DNA of 64,000 nucleotides from the NCBI GenBank assembly GCA_963848355.1, contig CAWKDG010000007.1, positions 1 to 64,000 on the forward strand, read 5' to 3'. Position numbers and translations under genes: made by a program. The stretch is from CAWKDG01 sp963848355. GTDB lineage: Bacteria; Actinomycetota; Acidimicrobiia; Acidimicrobiales; UBA8190. Positions within the stretch are counted from its first letter, which is position 1. Every line of letters begins with the position of its first letter. Of the stretch, positions 25,348 through 34,394 are shown piece after piece. Below the pieces are notes generated by a model. That model was given only the letters and a program-made list of their open reading frames with translations, was not told the origin of the DNA and searched no databases.

Positions 25348-26706
25348 ATGATCGTTGCCATCGCCGGGGCTTCTGGTTTTGTGGGACGGGCCCTCACGAC
25401 CCACCTGCACCGCGGTGGGCACAACGTGATCGCCCTCGGTCGTTTCGTGGGCTCCGTCTCGACAGACGTAAGGGCGATCGCTGTCGACGTTGGCGATGAA
25501 AGCGCTACCGCCAACGCCCTCGTCGGTGTCGAGGCCGCCTACTACCTCGTCCATTCGATGGCCGCCGGTGGTGGGTTCCGCGAGGTCGACCTCCGACTGG
25601 CCACCGCCTTCGGTCGTGCGGCGGCGCAGGCCGGCGTCGGCCGGATCATCTATGTCGGAGCGCTCGGCGACGCCCCGAGCTCCGCACACCTGGCAAGCAG
25701 GCACGAGGTGGGTTCGGCCCTCGCCGCCGCCGGCGTCGCTGTAATCGAGCTCCGGGCTGCGGTCGTGTTCGGGTCGGGCAGCATTTCGTTCGAAATGCTC
25801 CGTTACCTGACCGAACGACTGCCGGCCATGGTCTGCCCCCGGTGGGTCCGCACTCGGATCCAGCCCGTCGCGCTCGTCGACTTGCTTGCCTATCTGGAGC
25901 AGTCGCTCCACGTCGCCCCCGGCATCTACGAGATCGGTGGCGCTGACGTAACGACATACCGCGAGATGATCGCTGCATACGCCCGCGTCCGGGGGCTACG
26001 TCGCCGCCTTGTCATGGACATCCCGTGGCTCACTCCGCACCTTTCGTCGTATTGGGTCGACCTCGTGACTCCCGTTGATCGCTCGGTTAGCCATGCGTTG
26101 ATCGAGAGTCTCGTCACCGAAGTGGTGGTGGTCGACCCCGAACCGACGAGACAGGCGTTCTCGGTCACGCCGCTGGGGGTCGAGGACGCGCTTGCCGCCG
26201 CTCTCGACGTCCAGGACGAGGAAGTGGCTGGCTCGCTGTTCGCTCGCCGTAACGGCCTGGTCGACGGGGTCTACTCAGCGGTAGTCGACGTCAATGTACC
26301 ACCAGGAACGGAAGAAGTGGTCGTTCGCGATCTGGAAACGATCGGCGGGCGGCTCGGCTGGTACGGCGCTGTGCCCGGGTGGATTGCACGCCTTGCCCTT
26401 GGACGCCTCGTAGGGGAACGCCTTCGACGACACCGGCCCACGGCCGTAGTGCCGGGAGAACTCGTCGACTGGTGGCGCATCGTCCGGGTGGGATCGGGCG
26501 AGTTGGTGCTACGGAGCGTCGGATGGTTTCCAGGTGACGCTTGGCTGGGGTACCGCGCCGGTCAAGGTGCCCTTCACCAGGTAGCCGCGTTCCGTCCCCT
26601 TGGCGTACCGGGATTTCTTTACTGGAAGCTGCTCGAGCCGGTACACCGAATGGCGTTTGACCGAATGGCCCGCCATCGCGTTCCCCGTGCGTCCGGGCAC
26701 CTTTGA
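25348..26706 (+). CDS. NAD(P)-binding SDR-type protein with C-terminal DUF2867 domain
   Basis: A 452-aa fusion. The N-terminus is an extended/atypical SDR Rossmann fold (MIVAIAGASGFVGRALTTHL, AAYYLVHSMAAGGGFREVDL, RIIYVGALGDAP). The C-terminal ~160 residues match DUF2867 (DGVYSAVVDVNVPPGTEEVV, DWWRIVRVGSGELVLRSVGW, ALHQVAAFRPLGVPGFLYWK). Proteins of this build are common in actinobacteria and are thought to act on quinone- or lipid-like compounds, without proof. ATG 25348 is preceded by AGGAAAGG. No membrane helices are evident. Complete length. Confidence 0.9.
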   Translation: MIVAIAGASGFVGRALTTHLHRGGHNVIALGRFVGSVSTDVRAIAVDVGDESATANALVGVEAAYYLVHSMAAGGGFREVDLRLATAFGRAAAQAGVGRIIYVGALGDAPSSAHLASRHEVGSALAAAGVAVIELRAAVVFGSGSISFEMLRYLTERLPAMVCPRWVRTRIQPVALVDLLAYLEQSLHVAPGIYEIGGADVTTYREMIAAYARVRGLRRRLVMDIPWLTPHLSSYWVDLVTPVDRSVSHALIESLVTEVVVVDPEPTRQAFSVTPLGVEDALAAALDVQDEEVAGSLFARRNGLVDGVYSAVVDVNVPPGTEEVVVRDLETIGGRLGWYGAVPGWIARLALGRLVGERLRRHRPTAVVPGELVDWWRIVRVGSGELVLRSVGWFPGDAWLGYRAGQGALHQVAAFRPLGVPGFLYWKLLEPVHRMAFDRMARHRVPRASGHL

Positions 26707-26792
26707 AGGTGTGGGCCCGGTCCTTATCGGCCGAGAAGGTCGTTAGGGTTCACGAGCTTGCAAAGACCTAAGGAGAGGCATCCACAGCCGAT

Positions 26793-27141
26793 GCAGCCGC
26801 TGGGGCGGTCTCGGAAGTGTTGCAATCCGATGATCCGCTGATCGAGGGTGTATCAGCGCTTTGCCACCCTCGATGGTGCCTCGGAAGGCCGGGCAAAGGT
26901 GATCCGGGGGGGCAGTTTCACCGAGTCGTTCCCTTGGTTCGGATTCGACCTCGCCCACCACGACGAGCTGTTCGAGGAGAAGCTCAATCTCTTCGTGGAA
27001 CTCATGACGGAGGGGGAAGTCACATGGTCGGGATCCACACGAGCCTCCCTTGAGGGTCAGCGAATCTTCCCGACAACCGAGTCGGGTTCACTCGATGCCT
27101 GGATCGGAGTGGCCGAGGAATCGGAGCTCCTCGCAGGTTGA
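26793..27141 (+). pseudogene. LLM-class flavin-dependent oxidoreductase, internal fragment with frameshift
   Basis: The piece reads SEVLQSDDPLIEG in one frame, then VYQRFATLDGASEGRAKVI, RGGSFTESFPWFGFDLAHHD and LDAWIGVAEESELLAG in another. This matches the middle of bacterial luciferase-like monooxygenases (the usual SSDDPVRVYQRFATLDGISGGR and VWIGVGGTPESV). The barrel's first third and last third are missing, and a frameshift lies near 26848. A GTG there could start a 97-aa peptide, but it would not fold as an enzyme. Confidence 0.75.
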
Positions 27142-27261
27142 CATCTCACACTCTCGAACGACACTCGCTCGCTTTCTCCCAGTGCAGCGCCCGGTTCGAG
27201 CAAGCAGGTCCGACGCGCATGCGGCTTCGATACACTCCGTTTCGCCGACAGATTGGACGGT

Positions 27262-27789
27262 ATGGCGATGGAGACCTGGGAACTGCTGGCCCGCGAGTGC
27301 ATTAGGGACACAATCGCGAGATACAACTCGAACGGCGACGCCGCGAGGTGGGACGAACTTGAGGCGCTGTTTGCTTCCGATGCGGTCATGGACATCGATG
27401 GCCAGATCTATGAAGGACGTCCCGCGATCATGGCCATGTTTCGAGCCGTCCAAGTGTTCTCCGTCAAGGATGGCACGGGGTCCGGTACGGAAGCGCCGTA
27501 CACCACAATTGCCGAATGGCTGGCTCGGGGAAACAAGCCTTTCGTGCGTCACTTCACCGCTACGACGCAGATCGATGTCCTAAGCGAGGCGAGTGCCACG
27601 GCTCGTTCCTACTATTTCGTCCTCACCATCCACGGCTTGGATCATTGGGGAAGGTATATCGACGATTTCACCCTGATGGATGGCCGGTGGGTGATCGCGC
27701 GACGTCAGCACCGACTGGACGCCGCCATCGAGGGGGGACGAGCAGCGGGGGGGCACAACGCACATTTGCGTACTGTGAGGACCCTTTGA
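27262..27789 (+). CDS. SnoaL/NTF2-like protein
   Basis: A 175-aa protein with the cone-shaped SnoaL/NTF2 fold: an N-terminal helix (CIRDTIARYNSNGDAARWDE), LEALFASDAVMDIDG, YEGRPAIMAMFRAV, VRHFTATTQIDVLSEASATA and a final strand pair (YIDDFTLMDGRWVIARRQHR). Family members are polyketide cyclases, dehydratases or isomerases of hydrophobic substrates, or of unknown role. The start is either ATG 27262 or the ATG three codons later. It stands alone between the LLM relic and the sialidase-like gene. Confidence 0.8.
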   Translation: MAMETWELLARECIRDTIARYNSNGDAARWDELEALFASDAVMDIDGQIYEGRPAIMAMFRAVQVFSVKDGTGSGTEAPYTTIAEWLARGNKPFVRHFTATTQIDVLSEASATARSYYFVLTIHGLDHWGRYIDDFTLMDGRWVIARRQHRLDAAIEGGRAAGGHNAHLRTVRTL

Positions 27790-28034
27790 GGGATGAAGGA
27801 CCTACGACCAGCGGCCCGACGACGGACTCGCTGTTTGAACCTCAGCACGCGGCGTGGTGGTCATCGACCATAACCCCAGAACCGGTGAAGCGAGCCGGGG
27901 GAACCTCCGACACGTTGGACGACAACGCTCATCACAATGATCGCTTGTTCTGGAGAGAAAATGTCACGGCCGCCGATCGGACCTTGGATGATTTCGAGCT
28001 TGGTCTTGGATGAGGATCCCACTAGTGTCCGGAC

Positions 28035-29591
28035 GTGGATCGGAGTGGTGCTTCGAAGCGGCATAGCGTTCAAAACCAGGATCAGATCCGACCGGGCCGG
28101 TGCTGCACGCTAAAGCTCGTGGCAACGACTGGGGCGGCGGTAGCTGTTGTGGTGCTATCCATTGCAACAGCCGGTTTTGCAGAACAGGCCGGCGCCTCGA
28201 CGTCAGGCCACGTCGCCGAGCCATCACCGGCGAGCGTGACGTACTCGGTTGGGCCGATCAGTGATGTCAGCACCGGCTGTCCTGGCACCGGAGACATCTC
28301 GGAGGCGGTGGATCCGACCCGCGAATACGTATATCAGGAGTTCGAGGGATGCGACCACGATTACGGTATCGGCTTTGCTCGTTCCATTGACGGCGGCGAC
28401 AGTTACACACGGCCCATGGCGCTCCCCGATTCAGGTGGTGGATGGGATCCCTGGCTAGCCGTCGCTCCCGACGGCACCCTGTACGCCGGGTTCATGAATA
28501 CGAACGACGACCGCACCTATCCGGTCATTGATGTCTCCCACGACTACGGCCTCACGTTCCAAATCGAACAGTCGCTGAGGCCAGCACATAGCCATAACTG
28601 GGGCGATGCCGATTACCTTGCGGTCGGATCGAACGGCACGTTGTATGTGGCGTGGGGCTACGGTCCGTCTAACTCGGAGGTGAAGTCCAAGTGCAGCCCA
28701 ACTGGGAGTTGCTGGGCCACCAATGGCGACCTCAACGTGGTCGTCCAGAGCTCGACGAACGACGCGCAGACGTTCACGCCGATGTCGGTCGTCAACTCGG
28801 GCTACCCCGACGGCGGTGCCGATCAAGGGGACGTGACTGTCGCACCCGACGGGGCGATCGATGTCCTCTTCCAAGGCTATGCGGTCGTGAACAGACGCAC
28901 CCTCGAGCTCGCCCATGGACACGAGTACTTCAGCACATCAGCCGACGGGGGCAAGACGTGGTCGGCGCCCATCGAGGTCGGCGCCAGCGCCGGCCAAATG
29001 GCGATCAACGAGTGGTGGAACGACTTGTCGATCGCCACCGATTCCTCCGGCGATCTATATGCGTCGTGGGACACCCAGGGGAAGATCGAGAGCCAGAAGA
29101 CGGACATCGGCTGGGTGTCGTTCTCCAACGACGGCGGCAAGGAATGGTCCGCGCCAGTGCAAGCGACGCCGGATCAGAAGGACGTACCTCACATCATGGA
29201 GGTCGCCGGTGCCCGGTCGGGCGAAGCCTATGTGGCTTGGTTGAGCAGCAGCGACCCACGGGGCTACGCCCTCTACCTGCGGACGTTTTCGGTCGGCGCC
29301 GACGACGGCGCTGGAGGATGGCTGTCAGATGCCGTGAGGATCTCGCGGAAGTTCGGTAACCCGAATGACTTCCCCGGCGACACCTTCGGGATCGCGACTT
29401 TCTCACTCAAAGCATTGGTAATCAGCTGGGGTAGCGCGATCCCAGGTTCGGCTGGCAATAGCTCGGTATTCGCAGCGCCTGTCAGAGTGCTTGCCAAGGT
29501 GAGGGTGGCGGGTTCGAAGGACGTCGTCCGTTCACGCAATAGGTCAAGGGACCTCCGCCCCCTAGCTCGTGCGCCGAGCCACAGAATCTGA
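28035..29591 (+). CDS. Secreted sialidase-like (BNR/Asp-box) beta-propeller protein with altered 3' end
   Basis: A GTG-initiated 518-aa protein. A basic start and hydrophobic stretch (LVATTGAAVAVVVLSIATAG) form a signal peptide. The body is a beta-propeller with at least five Asp-box turns (SIDGGDSYT, SHDYGLTFQ, STNDAQTFT, SADGGKTWS, SNDGGKEWS), as in sialidases and related secreted glycan-binding or hydrolysing proteins. Catalytic residues were not assigned, so enzyme activity is uncertain. The final ~35 residues (LAKVRVAGSKDVVRS onward) are translated from the third tRNA-Gly scar and beyond, so the natural C-terminus was replaced by recombination just after FAAPVRV. Confidence 0.85.
   Translation: MDRSGASKRHSVQNQDQIRPGRCCTLKLVATTGAAVAVVVLSIATAGFAEQAGASTSGHVAEPSPASVTYSVGPISDVSTGCPGTGDISEAVDPTREYVYQEFEGCDHDYGIGFARSIDGGDSYTRPMALPDSGGGWDPWLAVAPDGTLYAGFMNTNDDRTYPVIDVSHDYGLTFQIEQSLRPAHSHNWGDADYLAVGSNGTLYVAWGYGPSNSEVKSKCSPTGSCWATNGDLNVVVQSSTNDAQTFTPMSVVNSGYPDGGADQGDVTVAPDGAIDVLFQGYAVVNRRTLELAHGHEYFSTSADGGKTWSAPIEVGASAGQMAINEWWNDLSIATDSSGDLYASWDTQGKIESQKTDIGWVSFSNDGGKEWSAPVQATPDQKDVPHIMEVAGARSGEAYVAWLSSSDPRGYALYLRTFSVGADDGAGGWLSDAVRISRKFGNPNDFPGDTFGIATFSLKALVISWGSAIPGSAGNSSVFAAPVRVLAKVRVAGSKDVVRSRNRSRDLRPLARAPSHRI
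29491..29535 (+). repeat. 3' half of tRNA-Gly(GCC), degenerate attachment-site scar, copy 3
   Basis: The first 16 bases (TTGCCAAGGTGAGGGT) and GTCGTCCG are identical to copy 1, but the T-stem 3' strand is ruined (TCGAAGGACG instead of TCGAATCCCG), and the acceptor end reads CGTTCAC. It is clearly the same sequence, more mutated and so probably older. It sits inside the open frame of the sialidase-like gene, 6.0 kb right of copy 2. Confidence 0.75.
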
Positions 29592-29758
29592 CCCGCAGCT
29601 GTTTCGAATCGATTTCCCATTGCAACGGGACGGCCGTCGAGTCCTGGCGGACAAGTCCGGGGATGGGTCCACGAGCAGACGATGCCCGGCGAGCACGATC
29701 GGCTGGCGTCCGCGCCTTCCCTCCGGCGCGCCGCCGGCGAGCCGTGCGATGCTGGAGC

Positions 29759-30889
29759 ATGGCCATTCGTATCGTGGGAGCTGTGATCGGCGCGGCCATC
29801 GTAATGGCCACCGGCTGGAGTGTGGTCGGCACCGTGGTGGTGCCTCGTCGGATCCGTAGCCGCATTACACGGATGGTGTTCGAGGTCAACCGCACCGTGT
29901 TCCATTTTGTCGCCGAGATGAGCGGCTCCTACGAACGCCGGGATCGGGTCCTGGCCATCCAGGCACCCGCACAGCTCATTCTCCAGATCGTGGCGTGGCT
30001 GGCGCTATACGAGCTCGGGTTCGGTCTCCTCATATGGCCCTTCGACGGCGACGCCGGCCTGGCCGGCGCTATGGAACAGGCCGGCTCGGCGCTCTGCACG
30101 TTGGGCTACCTCTCTCCCCGCGTGAGCGGGGTGGCGGCTATCGATGCGCTTGCTGCGTTGGCCGGCCTCGGAACGGTAGCGCTCCAGATCGGCTACCTCC
30201 CGACCTTGTACGGCGCCTTCAACCGCCGCGAGGCGCTCATCACGATGCTCGACTCGCGAGCCGGAGTGCCGTCATGGGGTCCGGAACTGCTCGCCCGCAC
30301 CCACTACGGCCTCGGCAGCGGCGTATCCGCGGTGGCCGAACTACCTGCACTGTTCGAAACATGGGAACAGTGGTCGGCGGACGTGTCCGAGAGCCACACC
30401 ACGTATCTTCCCCTGGTCTGGTTCCGCTCTCCACGCCCGCTATCGTCGTGGGTGACGTCGCAGCTGGCTGTGCTGGATGCCGCTGCGCTGTACTTGGCGT
30501 TGTTGCCCGATGCATCGGGGCTCATGCAAGCCCGTCTGTGCCTGCGAGGGGGTTTTACGTGCCTCGGCAACATCGCTCGGGCGCTGCGGATCCCGATTCC
30601 GGAGGACGCCGATCCCAACGACGGCATTGCGCTTTCCTACGACGACTTCGTCGGGGCAGCGGAACGCCTGCGCCGTGTGGACTTTCCGCTCGAACGCCCT
30701 CTCCAAGAGGCGTGGCTCGATTTCCTGGGTTGGCGCGTCAATTACGAAGCCGCTGCCTACGCTCTGGCGTGGGCTGTCGACGCCCCTCCAGCACTGTGGT
30801 CGGGCCCGCGACGACACGAGATCGAGACGATCGCGCCGCTGCGGCCGCCGACCCTGCGCGCCGGGGAGCCGCCTCTCAACCCACCATGA
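29759..30889 (+). CDS. Ion-channel-like membrane protein (two-TM potassium-channel family relative)
   Basis: A 376-aa protein. Hydrophobic helices occur at about 4-26 (VGAVIGAAIVMATGWSVVGT), 68-90 (QLILQIVAWLALYELGFGLL) and 120-150; between the last two is SALCTLGYLSPR, placed like a potassium-channel pore and filter but reading TLGYLSP rather than TVGYG. The long C-terminal half is soluble and helical (HYGLGSGVSAVAELPALFET, SSWVTSQLAVLDAAALYLAL). I recognise this build from proteins labelled 'two pore domain potassium channel family'; selectivity cannot be inferred. ATG 29759 is preferred over an upstream in-frame start at 29663 because the helix begins there. Confidence 0.7.
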   Translation: MAIRIVGAVIGAAIVMATGWSVVGTVVVPRRIRSRITRMVFEVNRTVFHFVAEMSGSYERRDRVLAIQAPAQLILQIVAWLALYELGFGLLIWPFDGDAGLAGAMEQAGSALCTLGYLSPRVSGVAAIDALAALAGLGTVALQIGYLPTLYGAFNRREALITMLDSRAGVPSWGPELLARTHYGLGSGVSAVAELPALFETWEQWSADVSESHTTYLPLVWFRSPRPLSSWVTSQLAVLDAAALYLALLPDASGLMQARLCLRGGFTCLGNIARALRIPIPEDADPNDGIALSYDDFVGAAERLRRVDFPLERPLQEAWLDFLGWRVNYEAAAYALAWAVDAPPALWSGPRRHEIETIAPLRPPTLRAGEPPLNPP

Positions 30890-31036
30890 CGTTCGCACCG
30901 GCCTGTGAGTTCCGAGCTTTCCACACAGCGTGATCACGAAATCTCCGCGGACAAGACCTCTGCTGCGTCCGGTCGACCACATCCCCCGGACCGGAGGGCG
31001 AAGCCCGGGCCGGAGAACGTGGATTGACGAGTTGGA

Positions 31037-31867
31037 CTAACCGAGGAATTTGAGAAGGGCGTCGTTCACTTCGTCGGGGTGGGTCCAGCCGACGTTGTGT
31101 GGTCCGCCCTCGATTTCGATGAACTCGATGTCTTTGACCAGCCCAGGGAGGCGTCGCCCCGTGGCGTCGATGGGCAGGATGCGGTCTTCGGTCCCCTGGA
31201 CCACGAGCAGGGGCACGTCGATCTTGGGTAGGTCGGCGCGGAAGTCGGTCAGCCAGGTCGACACGCACGCCAGGGTGGCGTACGCGGACGAACCGGCGGC
31301 AACCTGAAAGCTGTTGTTCCACGCTTCGTCGCTGATGCGGGTGCCGCCGAGCTTGTCGACGTTGTAGAAGTTGTCGAAGAAGAACTTGAACCAAGCGTAA
31401 CGGTCCTTTTTGATTGTCTCCTTGAAGCCGTCGAAGACGCTCTGCGGAACTCCGAGCGGGTTGTCGTCGGTCTGCAGCAGGAACGGTGGGATCGGCCCGA
31501 ACAGCGCCGCCTTTGACACCCGTTTTGAGCCGTAGGTGCCGAGGTAGCGGGTGACCTCGCCCGTTCCCATCGAGAAGCCGGCCAGGACCATGTCTCGCAG
31601 GTCGAGCTTGTCGACCAATGTCTTGAGGTCGGCGGCAAAGGTGTCGTAGTCGTAGCCCGTGGTGGGTTGGCTCGAGTGTCCGAACCCTCGCCGGTCGTAG
31701 GTGATGACACGCTTCCCAGCATCGAGCAGTACGGGGACCTGCTTCTCCCAGGAGTGGCCGTCGAGGGGGTAGCCGTGGATCAGTACCACGGGTTGCCCGG
31801 AGCCGTGGTCCTCGTAGTACACCTCGACCGAGCCTGAGTTTTCTTTACCAACGGTGACGTAAGGCAT
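31037..31867 (-). CDS. Alpha/beta hydrolase (non-heme chloroperoxidase / esterase type)
   Basis: A complete 276-aa hydrolase: VVLIHGYPLDGHSWEKQVPV, YDRRGFGHSSQP, nucleophile elbow GFSMGTGE (Ser99), acid Asp228 in VVQGTEDRILP, His257 in EGGPHNVGWTHP. This set fits cofactor-free haloperoxidase/perhydrolase-type esterases closely; in vivo they usually act as carboxylesterases. ATG 31867 follows GAGAGGAG. It is monocistronic, facing the channel-like gene. Confidence 0.92.
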   Translation of the reverse strand: MPYVTVGKENSGSVEVYYEDHGSGQPVVLIHGYPLDGHSWEKQVPVLLDAGKRVITYDRRGFGHSSQPTTGYDYDTFAADLKTLVDKLDLRDMVLAGFSMGTGEVTRYLGTYGSKRVSKAALFGPIPPFLLQTDDNPLGVPQSVFDGFKETIKKDRYAWFKFFFDNFYNVDKLGGTRISDEAWNNSFQVAAGSSAYATLACVSTWLTDFRADLPKIDVPLLVVQGTEDRILPIDATGRRLPGLVKDIEFIEIEGGPHNVGWTHPDEVNDALLKFLG

Positions 31868-32221
31868 GGCAGCCTCTCCTCTCGGTGGTCAGAATCATGG
31901 TTCCATAGTGCACCCGTCGCTACGGTCGTGAAAGTGTGAATTTGGGACGAGGACGAGACTCCCAAAAGCGGCCTGTGGCCAGGGCAGATACGGTCTGTCC
32001 CGCCGGCTCGCAACGACGATTTCGCTCCCATTCCGGGAAGCCTTCGGTGCGGCGCCATCCCCGTGCTCGGACGATTGCCCGCTCGTGTCTTCGGTGCTCG
32101 ACACGCCGGCACCTCCTGTGTCTTCTGCCCGAAAGTGAAGGAGAGCTACGACGTACACTCACCGACCGGTAGGCAGAACGACGCCGATGGGGGGCGAATG
32201 CGGTTGCGATGCAGGGGGCCG
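31868..32221. other. Intergenic region
   Basis: About 350 bases between two minus-strand genes; presumably the hydrolase promoter. No motif was recognised. Confidence 0.4.
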
Positions 32222-32569
32222 TCACGACTCCACCAAGAGCTCTTGCCAGTTGGCGGGGACTCGCCCAGCTGGCCCAGGTACGGGTTGGTCGAGGGGATGA
32301 TGCTGCGGAGGCGCCAGGCGGGGCCCTCGCGTGTAAGCGTGGGTGCGGTAGTTCCAAAACCAGTCTTCGCCTGGCTCGAAGCTGCGGATGACAGGGTGAC
32401 CTGACGAGTTCGCATGGGCGGTGGCGTGCTGGCTGGGCGAGTTGTCGCAACATCCAATATGGCCGCACTCCGCACACCTTCGTAGGTGCAGCCACCAACC
32501 CCCAGACTCGAGACACTCCACACAACCTGTCCCGCTCGGTGGAACCTCTGGATCGAAGGAACCCGTCAT
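32222..32569 (-). CDS. UBP-type zinc-finger domain protein
   Basis: A 115-aa protein that is essentially one UBP-type zinc finger: CVECLESGGWWLHLRRCAEC, GHIGCCDNSPSQHATAHANS, SGHPVIRSFEPGEDWFWNY. The Cys and His ligands of the ZnF-UBP fold are all visible. In eukaryotes the fold binds free ubiquitin C-termini; bacterial stand-alone copies are common in actinobacteria, with unknown function. ATG 32569 follows GGGAGG at good spacing; a longer in-frame start exists but adds no family sequence. Divergent from the DHFR gene, sharing a ~150-base promoter region. Confidence 0.88.
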   Translation of the reverse strand: MTGSFDPEVPPSGTGCVECLESGGWWLHLRRCAECGHIGCCDNSPSQHATAHANSSGHPVIRSFEPGEDWFWNYRTHAYTRGPRLAPPQHHPLDQPVPGPAGRVPANWQELLVES

Positions 32570-32723
32570 ATCTGGACCTCCCGCTACGTATTTGTCGACG
32601 GTACGGGAAAAGCTAACCTCCTGGATCCAGCATAAGGTTGTCCCCGGATAGCTCCAACTGGTCGGACACGGTTCCGAACGCTGTTTGTCCCTGGTCACGC
32701 TGCGCCGGAAGGACCACCGCCCC

Positions 32724-33215
32724 ATGATCCGCCTGATTGCTGCGATGGACACGGCCAGGGGAATCGCCACCGACAAGGGCATCCCATGGAGGTTGCCGGG
32801 CGATGCTGCCTACTTCGAGAACCAGACCACGACCGGGCTCATCGTCATGGGAAGGGCCACGTACAATGAGTTCTCAACCCCGCTGCACGGTCGGGACAAC
32901 TACGTACTGACCCACGATCGGAATCGTCTGCGGTCCGGCTTTCAACCGATCGCCACTCTCGCTGACGTGATGAAGAGGCATCTCAACCAGGATGTGTGGG
33001 TCATCGGAGGTGCTTTCGTATATGCAGAGACGATCCACCAGGCCGACGAGCTTTTCATCACTCAGGTTCTCGAGGATTTTCATTGCACGAAATTCTTTCC
33101 CGCTTATCGCACCGCATTCACCAGGTTCGAACAGAGCAAAGACCAGGCGGAGAGCGGCATTCACTACCGATTCGAGAAATGGCGCCGGACCATCGAACCA
33201 GGGTCCGGACTCTGA
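32724..33215 (+). CDS. Dihydrofolate reductase (FolA-like)
   Basis: A 163-aa DHFR: MIRLIAAMDTARGIATDKGI, PWRLPGDAAYF, the helix GLIVMGRATYNEF, VWVIGGAFVYAETI (NADPH-binding glycines) and a terminal strand. It would reduce dihydrofolate to tetrahydrofolate with NADPH. Asp/Glu at the pteridine site is represented by the Asp or Tyr-Phe-Glu of PGDAAYFEN. ATG 32724 is chosen because MIRLIAAMD is the normal start. It is somewhat divergent and may be an accessory reductase rather than the main folA; no thyA neighbour is present. Confidence 0.85.
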   Translation: MIRLIAAMDTARGIATDKGIPWRLPGDAAYFENQTTTGLIVMGRATYNEFSTPLHGRDNYVLTHDRNRLRSGFQPIATLADVMKRHLNQDVWVIGGAFVYAETIHQADELFITQVLEDFHCTKFFPAYRTAFTRFEQSKDQAESGIHYRFEKWRRTIEPGSGL

Positions 33216-33368
33216 CCGCAGCAGCCGTCGTGGCGGCTTCACGTGGGGCGGGAGCCAATGGATCATGACGCTGGGGCAGCCAATACGCGGGGCGGTCCAA
33301 ACCAACCTGCCAGGCGAGAGCGCACATTGAGACGGGGTGCCTAGAGATAGACGTGACGAGGTCCTCGT

Positions 33369-33926
33369 CTACGGCGACGGCCGGTAGGTCAGCAGGACGT
33401 TACCGGAATCGAACTGCCGGAAGCGCAGCAGCGTCAGCGAGATTCGGTCCCTGAGGTCCTCGAACAGTGACCGGCCGGAGCCGAGCAGGATCGGGCACAC
33501 CATGACACGGAGCTCGTCGAGGACGCCCGCGGCGGCGAAATGGGCGGTGAGGTGGGCGCTGCCGAGAACGAGCAGCTCGCCGCCGGTGGCGGTTTTGACG
33601 GCCTCTATCCGCTCGACTGCCTCGCCAGCGATGATGGTGGTATTGGACCAGCCTGCGTGTTCGAACGCTGTCGAGAAGACGACCTTGGGTTTTGTGTTCA
33701 TCCGGGAAGTGATAGCCGGGTCGTTCGCTCGTGCCTGGTCGGTCGGCCAGTAGGCGGCCATATGCTCGTAGGTTGCCTGGCCGAAGCCGAGTGTGTCGGC
33801 GTCGTCGAGCTGGCGCACGGCGAAGTCGTTGAACTCCACGTCGGGGATCAGCCAGTCGAACTCGCCGTTCGGGCCTTCGTAGAAGCCGTCGAGGCTGGTG
33901 ACGATGAAGGCAGCCAAGGTTCTCAT
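33369..33926 (-). CDS. Dihydrofolate-reductase family protein (RibD C-terminal type)
   Basis: A 185-aa protein of the RibD-C/YyaP group: MRTLAAFIVTSLDGFYEGPN, FGQATYEHMAAYWP, VLGSAHLTAHFAAAGVLDEL, RVMVCPILLGSGRSLFEDL. The fold binds NADPH; most members have no known substrate and are annotated as general reductases. GGAGGA lies just before ATG 33926. It faces the DHFR gene convergently, but the two belong to separate subfamilies, so they are not duplicates. Confidence 0.88.
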   Translation of the reverse strand: MRTLAAFIVTSLDGFYEGPNGEFDWLIPDVEFNDFAVRQLDDADTLGFGQATYEHMAAYWPTDQARANDPAITSRMNTKPKVVFSTAFEHAGWSNTTIIAGEAVERIEAVKTATGGELLVLGSAHLTAHFAAAGVLDELRVMVCPILLGSGRSLFEDLRDRISLTLLRFRQFDSGNVLLTYRPSP

Positions 33927-33959
33927 GGGTTGTTCCTCCTCGCAGTGCCTCGATCGCAA

Positions 33960-34394
33960 TCACCGTGCATCGAGATCGGGAGCTGCTGAACGTTCTTCCT
34001 CATGAAGCGGGTGTCTGGAAGATGGCGCCCAGTGAGTCCAGAAGGGACCGGGTTCCTCTCTTCCCTCTGGGCCACCGTATCGTGGCCGTCGAGGAGCGCA
34101 CACTGGCCGCGCCGGATTCGGTTGCCGTCGGGGGTCCGGGGCGACGGTTCATGTCCGTGGCTCAAGTCGGAAACCAACGCGAGAAGCGAACGCGGACACT
34201 GGCCCCCGTCGATTCGACGTGGTCTTCGTCGTCGACGAGCCCAACGAGGTCGCTGCGAGCGGAGGTCGACCGGTTATCCCCGGTTGGTCGCCGCCGTCGC
34301 CGTTGCTAGGCTGGGGAGGCCAAAAAGGTGTGACCAATACTCACGGAGGTGGAAAGGTGCGGCATGGTCTTCGGCGCAGCCACCCTGGGTCCCG
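33960..34394. other. Intergenic region before the ketosynthase-like gene
   Basis: About 430 bases. The ketosynthase frame is open from 34002, but the extra sequence is low-complexity and unlike the family, so I leave it as noncoding, probably the promoter of the two-gene operon. Confidence 0.5.

Noticed and set aside
29491..29535. Third scar as chance similarity
   Set aside because: Sixteen identical leading bases plus further identical blocks at matching positions make chance unlikely, so it was kept as a degenerate copy.
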